The notes under the pieces are model-generated. The model did no database searches. It was not told where the DNA came from and was given only the letters and a program-made list of their open reading frames with translations. Positions 7,433 through 16,178 of a stretch of DNA of 64,000 nucleotides are shown here, in pieces; the first letter of the stretch is position 1; each line of letters opens with the position of its first letter. A program made the position numbers and the translations under genes. Source of the stretch: Gemmatimonadota bacterium (GTDB lineage Bacteria; Gemmatimonadota; Gemmatimonadetes; Gemmatimonadales; Gemmatimonadaceae); assembly GCA_003134685.1 (NCBI GenBank), contig PLCA01000008.1, positions 1 to 64,000 of the forward strand. The letters run 5' to 3'.

Positions 7433-10285
7433 TCAGCCCTCGTCGAGAACCTTCCTCACGGTTTGCAGCAGGGCTTCAGAAGTGAAGGGCTTTTGAAGAA
7501 AACTCTTCGAGGGCTCGATGAATCCCCGTCTGATGATGTCGTCGTCGGTGTAACCCGACATATAGAGCGACTTCATTCTCGGGCGAATTCCCGCCAGGCG
7601 CTCCACCAGGCCCCGGCCATTCATGCCGGGCATCACGATGTCTGTGAGCACCAGATCGATTATGCCTACCTCCTTCGTCGCGATGTCCATTGCCTCGCGT
7701 CCGTGCTGCGCCGACAGGACTCGGTAACCCTGTTTCTCCAGAATCCGCGACGTTAATCCGCGCACTGCCTCTTCGTCTTCGACGACCAGAATCGTCTCGG
7801 ATCCCCGTGACGCTTCCTTCGTGGCGGGCTTGTATTCGCCTGGCTGGAAGGCCGTGGCGGCGCTGACCTCCGGAAAATAGAGCTTGAGCGAGGTTCCATG
7901 CCCCGGCTCGCTGTAGATCCAGACGTAGCCGCCCGATTGCTTGACGATTCCATACACAGTTGCCAGGCCAAGGCCCGTCCCCTTGCCGGCTTCCTTTGTC
8001 GTGAAGAATGGATCGAACGCGTGCTCCCGCGTGTCGACGCTCATTCCGACGCCCGTGTCTCCCACCGCGAGCATCACGTAGCGTCCAGGCATGACCGGCG
8101 CGTGCTCGCTGGTGTAAGTCTCGTCCAGCTCGACGTTCCGGGTCTCGATGCTTATCGTGCCGCCCTGCGGCATCGCGTCGCGCGCGTTCACGACCAGATT
8201 GACGAGGATCTGCTCGAGCTGGCCCGGGTCGGCGACGACGTAGCCACGCGCGGCGCAGGCCGAGGCGATCGTGATGTCCTCGCCGATGAGACGTCGCAGC
8301 ATGGGCTCGACGCTCGCGACCACGCTGTTCATGTCTAGCACTCGGGGCTGGAGAATCTGCTTGCGGCTGAACGCCAGCAGCTGCCTGGTGAGTGTGGATG
8401 CCCGCTCCGCCGCGCTTCTGATCTGTTTCACGTCCTCGGCGCGCGGATCCGTCGGGTCGAATCCCTCCATTATGATCTCGGTGTTGAGTCTGATCACCGT
8501 CAGGAGATTGTTGAAATCGTGAGCGATTCCTCCGGCCAGTCGACCGACGGCATCCATCTTCTGCGACTGGCGGAATTGCTCCTCGAGGTTGCGACGCTCG
8601 GTCAGATCGATCGAGACGCGCACGTACCCGAGCACGGTTCCGCGTTCGTCGCGGACAGGAGCGGTCGTGAGTAGAGCCGGGAACGCCTTGCCCGATTTTC
8701 CCTGCACCAGATACTCGCCTGTCCAGCTCTCTCCGGCTGCGCCGCGCTGACCGATCTCTCCGCCGTGATCGCGAAGAAAGGGCGATGGCGTCAACTCCTG
8801 AATCGGCTTTCCAACGGCCTCCTCGGCGGCCCACCCGTAGAGGTTCTCCGCGAAGGCGTTCCAGAAGATCACGATCCCCTCGGGATCCGTGGCCACGACT
8901 GCCTGCTGTACGGCGTTGAGCAGTTGCGCCTGGAACCTGATCGCCGCCTCGGAACGGGAGCGCTCGGTTACATCCGTCATCGCGCCGATGACGCGGATCG
9001 CCGTGCCGGTGCTGTCGCGCGCGACGTGGCCGCGATCCATCACGTTGGCGTAGGTCCCGTCGGCGCGGCGGTAGCGGTACGAATCGCTCCAGTTCGTTCC
9101 ACCGTGATCAAGTATTCCGTGAATTCCGGAGGTGACCCGATCGCGATCTTCCGGATGGATGTGATCGTACCACCACTTGATCTCCGGAAAGATCTTGTTC
9201 TGCTGGTGCCCGAACACGTGTTCGACGGAATCATTCCAGACGAGAGCGTTCGTCTTGATGTCCCAGTCCCAGATGACGTCGTTCGTAGCTCTTGCCACAA
9301 AGCGAAAGCGCTCGTCGGTCGTACGCACGGCGCGCTCGGCCTTTCGCTGGTCGGTCACGTCGACCACGATCGCGACGGCGGCTACGACATTGCCGTCAGC
9401 ATCGTGCACGGGAGCGGAGCTCATGCGGATGTAGCCATCTGAGCCATCGCCGCGGAGAATGCGGATTTCTTCGCCACGCACGCTCTCCCCTCTGAGTACA
9501 GTGCGCGCCAGCGGCCACTCGAGGGCGGCGAGCGGAGTGCCGCTGTCGCGAAACCCGACCCATTCGTTGTAGCTGTGCAGGTCGGGCGAGGGCGTGAACG
9601 ACGTCTGAAAGATCTCCGTCATCTGGGCGTTCACCGAAACGAGCCGCCCCGACGGCACTTCCGCCACGACGACGCCGACCGGCATTTGCTGCTGGACCGC
9701 GTGCGAGAGAGTTCGCTCGGCGATGAGGCGGAGCTGCGTGTCGTGCACCGCGCGCGCGGCAATGCGGCGCTGAATCTCGGACATGACCGCGGTGGAGAGT
9801 GCTGTCAACACACCGATGTCGCGCTCGCTCCAGTCGCGTGGTTTTTCATCGAATGCGCACAGAGCGCCGAGCACGTGACCGTCTTCGGTGATGAGCGGGA
9901 TACCCGCATAAGCCGTGACTTTGGCTCCGCTGTCAGCGAAGACGGGGTCGTTCCGCGCATCAGCCATCACGAGCGGCATCCCCGTCCCGACGACGTCCTG
10001 GCAGAACGATGCGTCGAGCGGATTCCAGCCAGCCGAAGGTGAACCGCCGTTACCGGCCACGCTCTTGAAGTACTGGCGTTTGGCGTCGACGAGCGAGATC
10101 AGAACGGTGGAAACGTCGAGGACTTGCGCCGCGAGGCGCGTGAAGACGTCCAGGCGGTCGTCAGCGGCCGTCTCGAGAAGTCCCGTATTGTGGAGAGCAG
10201 CGAGCCTGGCGGGGCTCGTCAATGCCTGATGGTTGGGCAAGTGGGACTGTAGAGATGAGAAATCGGACAACTGGAGCAGCAGCAC
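7433..10285 (-). CDS. GAF/PAS hybrid histidine kinase with receiver domain
   Basis: This 950-residue soluble hybrid sensor kinase has a GAF domain at about residues 25-175. Three PAS regions follow (about 195-315, 325-445, 450-575). The DHp domain has His589 in GGIAHDFNNLLTVI, and the HATPase has its N, G1 and G2 boxes (LVVNARDAMP, VGDTGVGMS, GTGLGLATV). A C-terminal receiver at 831-950 has Asp882 in LTDIVMPG. The start is GTG at 10285. No membrane segment is visible, so the signals are likely cytoplasmic. Its DHp and receiver closely resemble those of the ATPase-less proteins encoded at 28.5-30.5 kb. Confidence 0.94.
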   Translation of the reverse strand: MLLLQLSDFSSLQSHLPNHQALTSPARLAALHNTGLLETAADDRLDVFTRLAAQVLDVSTVLISLVDAKRQYFKSVAGNGGSPSAGWNPLDASFCQDVVGTGMPLVMADARNDPVFADSGAKVTAYAGIPLITEDGHVLGALCAFDEKPRDWSERDIGVLTALSTAVMSEIQRRIAARAVHDTQLRLIAERTLSHAVQQQMPVGVVVAEVPSGRLVSVNAQMTEIFQTSFTPSPDLHSYNEWVGFRDSGTPLAALEWPLARTVLRGESVRGEEIRILRGDGSDGYIRMSSAPVHDADGNVVAAVAIVVDVTDQRKAERAVRTTDERFRFVARATNDVIWDWDIKTNALVWNDSVEHVFGHQQNKIFPEIKWWYDHIHPEDRDRVTSGIHGILDHGGTNWSDSYRYRRADGTYANVMDRGHVARDSTGTAIRVIGAMTDVTERSRSEAAIRFQAQLLNAVQQAVVATDPEGIVIFWNAFAENLYGWAAEEAVGKPIQELTPSPFLRDHGGEIGQRGAAGESWTGEYLVQGKSGKAFPALLTTAPVRDERGTVLGYVRVSIDLTERRNLEEQFRQSQKMDAVGRLAGGIAHDFNNLLTVIRLNTEIIMEGFDPTDPRAEDVKQIRSAAERASTLTRQLLAFSRKQILQPRVLDMNSVVASVEPMLRRLIGEDITIASACAARGYVVADPGQLEQILVNLVVNARDAMPQGGTISIETRNVELDETYTSEHAPVMPGRYVMLAVGDTGVGMSVDTREHAFDPFFTTKEAGKGTGLGLATVYGIVKQSGGYVWIYSEPGHGTSLKLYFPEVSAATAFQPGEYKPATKEASRGSETILVVEDEEAVRGLTSRILEKQGYRVLSAQHGREAMDIATKEVGIIDLVLTDIVMPGMNGRGLVERLAGIRPRMKSLYMSGYTDDDIIRRGFIEPSKSFLQKPFTSEALLQTVRKVLDEG

Positions 10286-10416
10286 GCTGCTGTGGACAAC
10301 AGTTTCAACGGCTCAATACTGCAAGAATCACAGCATGATACGTCGCGATCCCTGAGGCGGAGAGCGCAATGGCGCAAAAGCGGCTCTCACAACACGCGCA
10401 ACGGGCGCGCGGTGGA

Positions 10417-12870
10417 TTACCAATCGATGCCGAACGGATCTCCCGGAGGCGCACGCAACGCTGGAGTCGGGGAGGGAAGCTCCTTGCGCTCGAGCCAGCG
10501 ATTCAGATCCGCGGCTATGCTGGCCCAGTGCGCGCGGCGCTCTTCGTCTCCCGATGAAGACAGCGCACGGCTGCGCGCACGCAGGGAATTCATCTTGAGC
10601 TCGATGAGCGAGCGCACCTCCGGTGCTGCCTCCTTGTCCGCGGCCAGAAGTAGCATGCGGTCGACAACCGCACGCTGCGCGACGCTTCTCAGCGCGTCAA
10701 GCTTTGGACTGGCGAGCCTGGGCGCACTCCAATCGGACGTCAGTGCGTCGACTACTTCGCCGAGCGTGAGCGGGTTCGGCATGCGCGTCTGAAATGCCAC
10801 GACGCGCGCGGCGCGTTCCCGCTGAAGAATTCCGTCAACGATCAACTGCGCCAGCGTGCGCGCCGCTCCCAGCTCGTCGAACGCCGGGCGCGTGCGGCTG
10901 CTGAACAGCTCAACGTACGGCTGGTAGGAAAATGGCCGCGGTCCGAGCAACGCGAGGACAGTGTCAGGAATTGCGAGCTCGCGCGGGCCGAGCGCGGAAA
11001 TCAGAATCGCGAGCGCCGCGCGCTGGGTGGCCGCCTCGATCGGGTGGGTCGCCTGCACCTGGTCGCCCCGTATCGCGTTCGCGTACTCCATGCCGCCGAT
11101 CGTCTTTGTCAGCGAGTTGAGCGCGAACCGGTGCATGAGATAGAGGGGGACGAACCGTTCCTGCAGGAGCGCGAGCGGCTCCCCGACGCGGATGTTGCGC
11201 TCTCCAAATCTGGACATCGCCAGCCGCCGGGCCGCCATCTCGCGCCGCAGAAACTCGGCGGGCGTCGACGCATCATCCCAGAGGTTCGCCCGTGGGTCAG
11301 ACGCGAAATCAGGACGCGCGTCCGCATCCGAGAGAAAGAGAAGTCCGCGCCGCAAGCCGTCCTCGACGATGGCACGGAGCGAGTCTGTTTCGGATCCGGG
11401 CGGAAAAATCCCGTATCCCCAGTGAATGGCGAACACGTCGTACGCGCCGGGGCCCGTGGCGTAGGCGCTCGAGATGTCGATGTCGCCAGCCGCGTTGACG
11501 GTAACGCGGGGCGGGGGATAGTCCATTACCGACCCGCGATCGTAGGTCGACGCGATGTAGTTGTGAGACAGGCCAAGCGTATGTCCCACTTCGTGCGCGC
11601 TCACCTGGCGCACGCGAGCGAGTACGAACGCGGTGTCAGCGGCAGCGGCGTCGGCGCCGAACAGACCGGCGTAGATGTTGTAATCGGTCCGGGCACGGTG
11701 CGAGTCCAGACGTGCCATGCCCTTGATTATCTCGCCCGTGCGCGGATCGCCTAGGGAGCCTCCGACGGACCAGCCACGCTCGTTTCGATTCTCCCATTGG
11801 ACGACGTTGTACCGCGCGTCCATCGGGTCAGCGCCCTCGGGCAGATCCTCGACCCTGAACCCGCCCTTGAGTCCGGCGCGATCGAACGCGTCGATCCACC
11901 AGCTGACGCCCTGCTTCGTCGCGGTTCGGATCGGCTCCGGAATGCCGCGGTCGATGTAGTAGACCAGCGGGTTCCTGATCGGACTGTTGGGATCCGCGGG
12001 ATTCACGCGCTCGAGTCGATGGCGCGCGATCCAGCGCTGCTCGAGCGGCTGTTGAATGGGCTGCGCATAGTCCTTGAAAACGACGTCGGAGAACCCGACC
12101 CGCGGGTCGAGCACGCGCGGTTTGTAGCCGGGATCGGGAAGCGGCAGCAGCGAGATGTGCTGCCTGAGCGTGAACGATTTTCCGTCGGGAACGATCGACG
12201 AGATGGTTTGTCCCGGTCTACCCTGAGTGGCGAATGTGAGCGCGACGTCGACCTCGGTGTTTTCGGGAAATGCCTTCGTGTATGGCCAGTAGATGCTCGA
12301 GCGGTCGCGAGCGACGGAGTACGCGCCCTCGTCGCTCGAGGCGATGGCTCCAGCCACGTCGTTCCAGTCGCGCATGAAAAACTCGGTCGCATCGACTACC
12401 AGCCGTAGACCATCCTGCCGGATGATCGGGAGCGAAGCGGGAGTGCTGGGCGGAAAAGCCTCGATGACGGATCGCGCGTGGGCCGGATTGTCCAGCGCCG
12501 ACGTGCGGTAGTTCCAGTTCTCAAATACGACGAGGACGCGGTCCCCGTTCCGATCGAAGCGCGCGATGTAGGAATCGCCGCTCGCTCCACGGTCGAGGCC
12601 GATCGGATTTGATCCAAGCCCAGTGGCGAGACTGACGAACATCAACGCCCGGGTCGAGTCGCGTGGGATCTCGAGGTAGATCTTCCCCTGTCTGGGATCG
12701 AGGTACAGCGGAATGAATCCGTCGCGCCTCTCCATTCCCGCTGTCTTCGCCTGAAGCTGCGATCCGCTGGCGGTTTCGGGGGTGGCCGTCTGACGCTGGG
12801 GCGGGGCCGATGCGCAGGCGATGGCACCGATCACGACCGCAAGGCGGGGAATTGTGGTTCTGCTTGGCAT
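10417..12870 (-). CDS. Zinc-dependent metalloprotease lipoprotein (DUF5117/DUF4953-like)
   Basis: This 817-residue exported protein has a probable lipobox ending at Cys19 (GAIAC). The zinc-binding motif HEVGHTLGLSH is at residues 426-436, and a metzincin-type Met-turn, SVMDYP, is at 447-452. The long N-terminal region, with RTSALDNPAHARSVIEAFPP, matches the organisation of the large DUF5117/DUF4953 metalloprotease family of Bacteroidetes-like and soil bacteria. Substrates are unknown; an envelope or extracellular role is inferred. It is a single gene between two kinase genes, all on the minus strand. Confidence 0.88.
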   Translation of the reverse strand: MPSRTTIPRLAVVIGAIACASAPPQRQTATPETASGSQLQAKTAGMERRDGFIPLYLDPRQGKIYLEIPRDSTRALMFVSLATGLGSNPIGLDRGASGDSYIARFDRNGDRVLVVFENWNYRTSALDNPAHARSVIEAFPPSTPASLPIIRQDGLRLVVDATEFFMRDWNDVAGAIASSDEGAYSVARDRSSIYWPYTKAFPENTEVDVALTFATQGRPGQTISSIVPDGKSFTLRQHISLLPLPDPGYKPRVLDPRVGFSDVVFKDYAQPIQQPLEQRWIARHRLERVNPADPNSPIRNPLVYYIDRGIPEPIRTATKQGVSWWIDAFDRAGLKGGFRVEDLPEGADPMDARYNVVQWENRNERGWSVGGSLGDPRTGEIIKGMARLDSHRARTDYNIYAGLFGADAAAADTAFVLARVRQVSAHEVGHTLGLSHNYIASTYDRGSVMDYPPPRVTVNAAGDIDISSAYATGPGAYDVFAIHWGYGIFPPGSETDSLRAIVEDGLRRGLLFLSDADARPDFASDPRANLWDDASTPAEFLRREMAARRLAMSRFGERNIRVGEPLALLQERFVPLYLMHRFALNSLTKTIGGMEYANAIRGDQVQATHPIEAATQRAALAILISALGPRELAIPDTVLALLGPRPFSYQPYVELFSSRTRPAFDELGAARTLAQLIVDGILQRERAARVVAFQTRMPNPLTLGEVVDALTSDWSAPRLASPKLDALRSVAQRAVVDRMLLLAADKEAAPEVRSLIELKMNSLRARSRALSSSGDEERRAHWASIAADLNRWLERKELPSPTPALRAPPGDPFGIDW

Positions 12871-12944
12871 TGAGCAGGAGGCTATGGGAGAGCGAAAATC
12901 CCACGACCGGCTTCGAGGCGCAAGACGGAGCTAGAACTCCTTTG

Positions 12945-13940
12945 TCAGCCGGCAGCTCGCTTCTCGCTCCGTTTCAGTTCCTTGCGGCTATGGCTAGGGG
13001 TTCGAGTCGCCAGCGGAACGTTTACAGTGAACACGGAGCCAACTCCCGGGTCGCTTCTCAGGACTATGTCTCCCCCCATCCCCCGCGCCAGGCCGCGGCT
13101 GATTGCCAGGCCGAGTCCGGTGCCTTCGGTTGTCCGGGTCAGACCGCGATCGAGCTGCACGAACGGCTCGAACACGGACTCGTGCTTGTCGTGCGGGATA
13201 CCGGGTCCATTGTCCTCGACGTGGATCGAAACCGATTTCTCCTTGACTGTGCACGAAACCCTGACGCGTCCGCCCGCGGGCGTGAACTTCACCGCGTTGG
13301 AAAGGAGGTTGATCATGACCTGCCGAAGCTTGTCGGGATCGGTGCGCGCGTACACGTTGCGCGAGGGCGAATCACACCGGTAGGCCACTGACTTGGCGCG
13401 CGCGAGCGAGCTCACAACAGCGTCGAGATCGGTGATCAGCGGGCGGAGCGGCACATCGATGATGTCGTATTTCACCTCGGTGGCTTCGAGTCGGGTGAAG
13501 TTCAAAATGTCATTGATGATGCCCAGCAGGTGCAGCTGGCTGCGCTTGATGCGAGTGAGGTCGGACTTCTGCGCGCCGGTGAGCGGTCCGCGCAGCTCCA
13601 TCTCCAGCAGATCCACGTAGCCGCCGATCGAGTTGAGCGGAGTCCGCAGCTCGTGACTCATCACCGTAAGGAACTCGGCTTTCGAGCGGTTTGCCGAGTC
13701 GGCGGCCTCCCACGCTTTCCTCGCCTCGCTGATGACGGCGCGCAATTCCTCGTTGGTGAGGGCGAGCTCGTGTGCCAGCTCGCGGGCTTCGCTGGTCTGG
13801 TGCTCGAGTTGGCGAGCCTGATCCTGAAGGAGGTGATTGCTCTCCTCTAGCGCAGTCATGCGGGCAGCCGCAACCTCGCGCTGGCGGGACATCCTCACAG
13901 CGCGAATGACTGCGTTGACCTTTGAGAAGGCAAATGCCAT
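12945..13940 (-). CDS. Soluble sensor histidine kinase with coiled-coil N-terminus
   Basis: The 331-residue kinase has no PAS, GAF or membrane segment. Residues 15-90 form a predicted coiled coil. The DHp follows with His96 in MSHELRTPLNSI, then a complete ATPase domain (INLLSNAVKFTPAGG, VEDNGPGIP, GTGLGLAISRGLA). Start is ATG at 13940. With no obvious sensor it probably receives its signal through the coiled coil or a partner. No response regulator is adjacent. Confidence 0.9.
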   Translation of the reverse strand: MAFAFSKVNAVIRAVRMSRQREVAAARMTALEESNHLLQDQARQLEHQTSEARELAHELALTNEELRAVISEARKAWEAADSANRSKAEFLTVMSHELRTPLNSIGGYVDLLEMELRGPLTGAQKSDLTRIKRSQLHLLGIINDILNFTRLEATEVKYDIIDVPLRPLITDLDAVVSSLARAKSVAYRCDSPSRNVYARTDPDKLRQVMINLLSNAVKFTPAGGRVRVSCTVKEKSVSIHVEDNGPGIPHDKHESVFEPFVQLDRGLTRTTEGTGLGLAISRGLARGMGGDIVLRSDPGVGSVFTVNVPLATRTPSHSRKELKRSEKRAAG

Positions 13941-14194
13941 TTTCGCGCCCCTGATGCGGGGTACTCTGCAGACGATCTTTTGCTGCTGATGGCCACCTCC
14001 CGCGTCCCACTGGATCAGCGCGGGTGCCTTCAGCCCGAACTAACGCAGATTTGTGATATTTTCCGGCTTCGCGCGATAGAAGCGGAGAACGCGCATCCCG
14101 ACAAGTCGTCCAGAGGCTTCCATGCGGGCCGCGTCGACCCGATTGGGCCTCGCGGCCTGAGCGCCACCGGCCTCGAACCGACTGGCGCAAGCCG

Positions 14195-14223
14195 CTGACT
14201 CGACGTGGCGCCCGTGGTATCTT
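14195..14223 (+). promoter_or_regulatory. Probable promoter of tRNA-Lys
   Basis: CTGACT and TATCTT are separated by 17 bases and end 12 bases before the tRNA 5' end. Both hexamers match the sigma-70 consensus in four of six positions. Position and spacing make this the likely tRNA promoter. Confidence 0.5.
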
Positions 14224-14235
14224 GAAGGCCGTCAA

Positions 14236-14308
<73 letters not shown>

Positions 14309-14328
14309 TTGTTGAAACACAACGAGAT

Positions 14329-14353
14329 AGCCGCCATCATGGGCGGCTTTTTC
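14329..14353 (+). terminator. Intrinsic terminator of tRNA-Lys
   Basis: AGCCGCC and GGCGGCT form a 7-bp stem with a six-base loop, followed by TTTTC. It starts 21 bases after the tRNA end, inside the element, so the element appears to bring its own terminator for the restored tRNA. Confidence 0.8.
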
Positions 14354-14914
14354 GTCGTTTTGACCCATGCATCTGAGCGTTCATCTGAGAGGAGCATCAA
14401 AAACCCGCAGCGGCCTTCACGGTCACAGCGGGTGTTGAAACCGAAGACGAACAAGTCGAAGCGCGATGTGCCGATTCCGTCTTCGGTGTGGGACGAGTTG
14501 AAGAAGTGGCGGAAGGTGCAGAAGCTCCAGCGCCTGCACGCCGGTGAGGTGTGGCAAGATCTCGACTTCATACTCACCAACTCCAAGGGTGGGCCGTTGC
14601 ATGGGGCGAGGCGGTCATTCGAGCGGGTGTGCTCGAAGGCTGGGCTGGGCGAGTGGGGTGAGGAGCCGAAGCGCGAGCATGCAACAGGACCGCTCCCAAC
14701 ACGCGAGTTCACTCCGGGGTTTCGGATTTGCGACTTACGCCACACCTATGTGACGCGGCTCTTGATGGCTGGCACTCCTGTCAACGTGGTCGCTGATCTG
14801 GTGGGTCACGAGAAGGCATCGTTCACGATTGCCCGCTACGGCCATGCACTGCCGAAGCAAACGAAGGAGGCTGTGGCGACGTTGGAGGCCGTGCTGTTCC
14901 GCAAGACTGGCTGA
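14339..14914 (+). pseudogene. Truncated tyrosine recombinase (phage-type integrase), C-terminal half
   Basis: Only the C-terminal catalytic half is present. Similarity to the family begins near 14429 with VLKPKTNKSKRDVPIP (the beta-hairpin Lys region). It continues through a DLRHTYVTRLL box, VADLVGHEKASFTIARYGHA with the expected nucleophilic Tyr, and a normal C-terminus. The core-binding domain and the first catalytic Arg are missing. The His usually three residues before the second Arg is Cys (ICDLRHT). The frame extends back to TTG 14309 over the tRNA terminator, which is not plausible coding sequence. The gene is probably inactive and could not excise the element by itself. Confidence 0.75.
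14370..14391 (+). repeat. Paired CATCTGAG direct repeats, left end of element
   Basis: Two CATCTGAG copies start at 14370 and 14382, 12 bases apart. The segment CGTTCATCTGAGAG (14378-14391) recurs exactly at 15614-15627 near the other end. Candidate integrase arm-type or excisionase sites; this is inference. Confidence 0.5.
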
Positions 14915-15015
14915 GTCGACAACTTTCAGCGTCACTAATCGGAGGCCAGTTGCCGTACAACGATTTGCGCACCGAGAGTATCGAAGGGCTGGTTAATAAC
15001 GTGTGTGAAAATGGC

Positions 15016-15510
15016 GTGAAACGACTTGCGTATGCGCTTGTCGCGATTGTTTTGGCAGCATGCGCGACCTCGGCGGATCAGGCACATTGGGACGCAAGTC
15101 TGCGAAGCGCACCGGTGACCGAGGGCGTCGCTCGTACCTTCTCCGCCGACCTCGCGACGACCTTGCGAGCTGCCCAGCAGGCTGTGCTGGCCACCGACCT
15201 TGAACCGGATCGAGACTGTCCCGACTCAATCAATCACGATTTGAAAGTTGGCGAACACACTCGCTGCCTCGGTCCGACATCCACCAGGATCGACGATCAC
15301 GCTGCGATGTTCAATGCGATGAAATTCCGCGGTTCCGGTGACCAACATTGGTGGAACGGTGACCAGGTTCGGATTGTCGTTCAGGAGGCAACTCCAGGAC
15401 AGACAACGGTGCGAGTCCTGTCAAGGTTCAGAACGCAGACGATCTTCGGTAGGCGCGGCGATTACTCGGCAGCGATTTTCGACCAGATATCCCGGCAATT
15501 GAAGCAGTGA
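15016..15510 (+). CDS. Putative lipoprotein carried by the tRNA-Lys element
   Basis: From GTG 15016 the product is 164 residues. It starts with KRLAYALVAIVLAAC, a good lipoprotein signal peptide with lipobox LAAC. Longer starts at GTG 15001 or TTG 14950 add sequence not typical of a signal peptide. The mature part has two conserved-looking Cys residues (DRDCPDS and HTRCLG) and a C-terminal region rich in beta-strand residues (VRIVVQEATPGQTTVRVLS). No family is recognised. It is the only apparently intact cargo gene between the repeats. Confidence 0.6.
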   Translation: MKRLAYALVAIVLAACATSADQAHWDASLRSAPVTEGVARTFSADLATTLRAAQQAVLATDLEPDRDCPDSINHDLKVGEHTRCLGPTSTRIDDHAAMFNAMKFRGSGDQHWWNGDQVRIVVQEATPGQTTVRVLSRFRTQTIFGRRGDYSAAIFDQISRQLKQ

Positions 15511-15613
15511 AGAGTCTGTTCTTCGCAGCTAAAGAATTCGGCCCTGAGTTACCTCGGCTCAAAAACGGCGACGTGGGAAGCCAGAGACGCGCGGCAAGTA
15601 GGTTTCGCATCGC

Positions 15614-15636
15614 CGTTCATCTGAGAGACCATCTGA
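15614..15636 (+). repeat. Paired CATCTGA direct repeats, right end of element
   Basis: CATCTGAG at 15618 and CATCTGA at 15630 are again 12 bases apart, mirroring the pair at 14370/14382. The 14 bases at 15614-15627 match the left copy exactly. They lie 122 bases inside the right 43-bp repeat. Confidence 0.5.
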
Positions 15637-15757
15637 CTTGAGGGGCCAGAAATGGCCCCAAAGGGCTCCACTAGACCAAACACCCCGGCCTTGCTAACTC
15701 TTTGCAGACCAAAGAGGAACGCAATAGATGGCACTAGACCACAGGCGCAATTCCTTA

Positions 15758-15800
15758 ACTTTTAATCCGTAGGTCGTGGGTTCGAAACCCACCCGGGTCA
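15758..15800 (+). repeat. attR-type 43-bp repeat (displaced tRNA-Lys 3' end)
   Basis: Exact copy of tRNA-Lys bases 14266-14308 without the 5' half, so it is not a functional tRNA. It is presumably the original 3' end of the gene, displaced by integration. Confidence 0.85.
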
Positions 15801-16178
15801 CTAACCTTAGGCTCGCAGTGGGGAACCCCCCTGTGCGGCTATCTATGCGGTTGGTGAGCGGAGCGGGCTCTCAAGAGAACCTCACCGACTGCGCCGCGAC
15901 TTCCCCTTGTCCTTCGTTTTCGTATAGCGGCGCGTCATTGACGCTGTTTTGTGGCGCAATGGCATTTGGACTTTGGATTTAAGGCCGGGCGGTTCTTCAC
16001 GGGCGCGTATTCACCAGTGGCCCCTTTGCGAATGCAACCAACTTTGCCTGGGCCGGGTGCCGCTGCCAATCAGGGGACTCACCACAATGGAGGGTCGATT
16101 TCCCCGATTCCGCCGCCCACGAACGGGGGTGTAACATTGAAAGTTTCGTTACTTCGACACAATGAGAAGGAGTCCGCC
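15801..16178. other. 378-bp gene-free region between attR and the cytochrome gene
   Basis: No convincing gene, RNA or strong terminator is seen. A frame open from 15951 runs into the cytochrome gene, but its first 76 codons do not look coding and precede a good signal peptide. The last bases hold GAGAAGGAG, the ribosome-binding site for the ATG at 16179. The region should be the ancestral downstream flank of tRNA-Lys. Confidence 0.5.

Noticed and set aside
15758-15800. Second tRNA-Lys gene
   Set aside because: Only the 3' 43 bases are present; it lacks the acceptor 5' strand and the D-arm.
15951-16178. N-terminal extension of the cytochrome peroxidase-like frame
   Set aside because: The extra 76 codons do not look coding and precede a proper signal peptide and a strong ribosome-binding site at ATG 16179.
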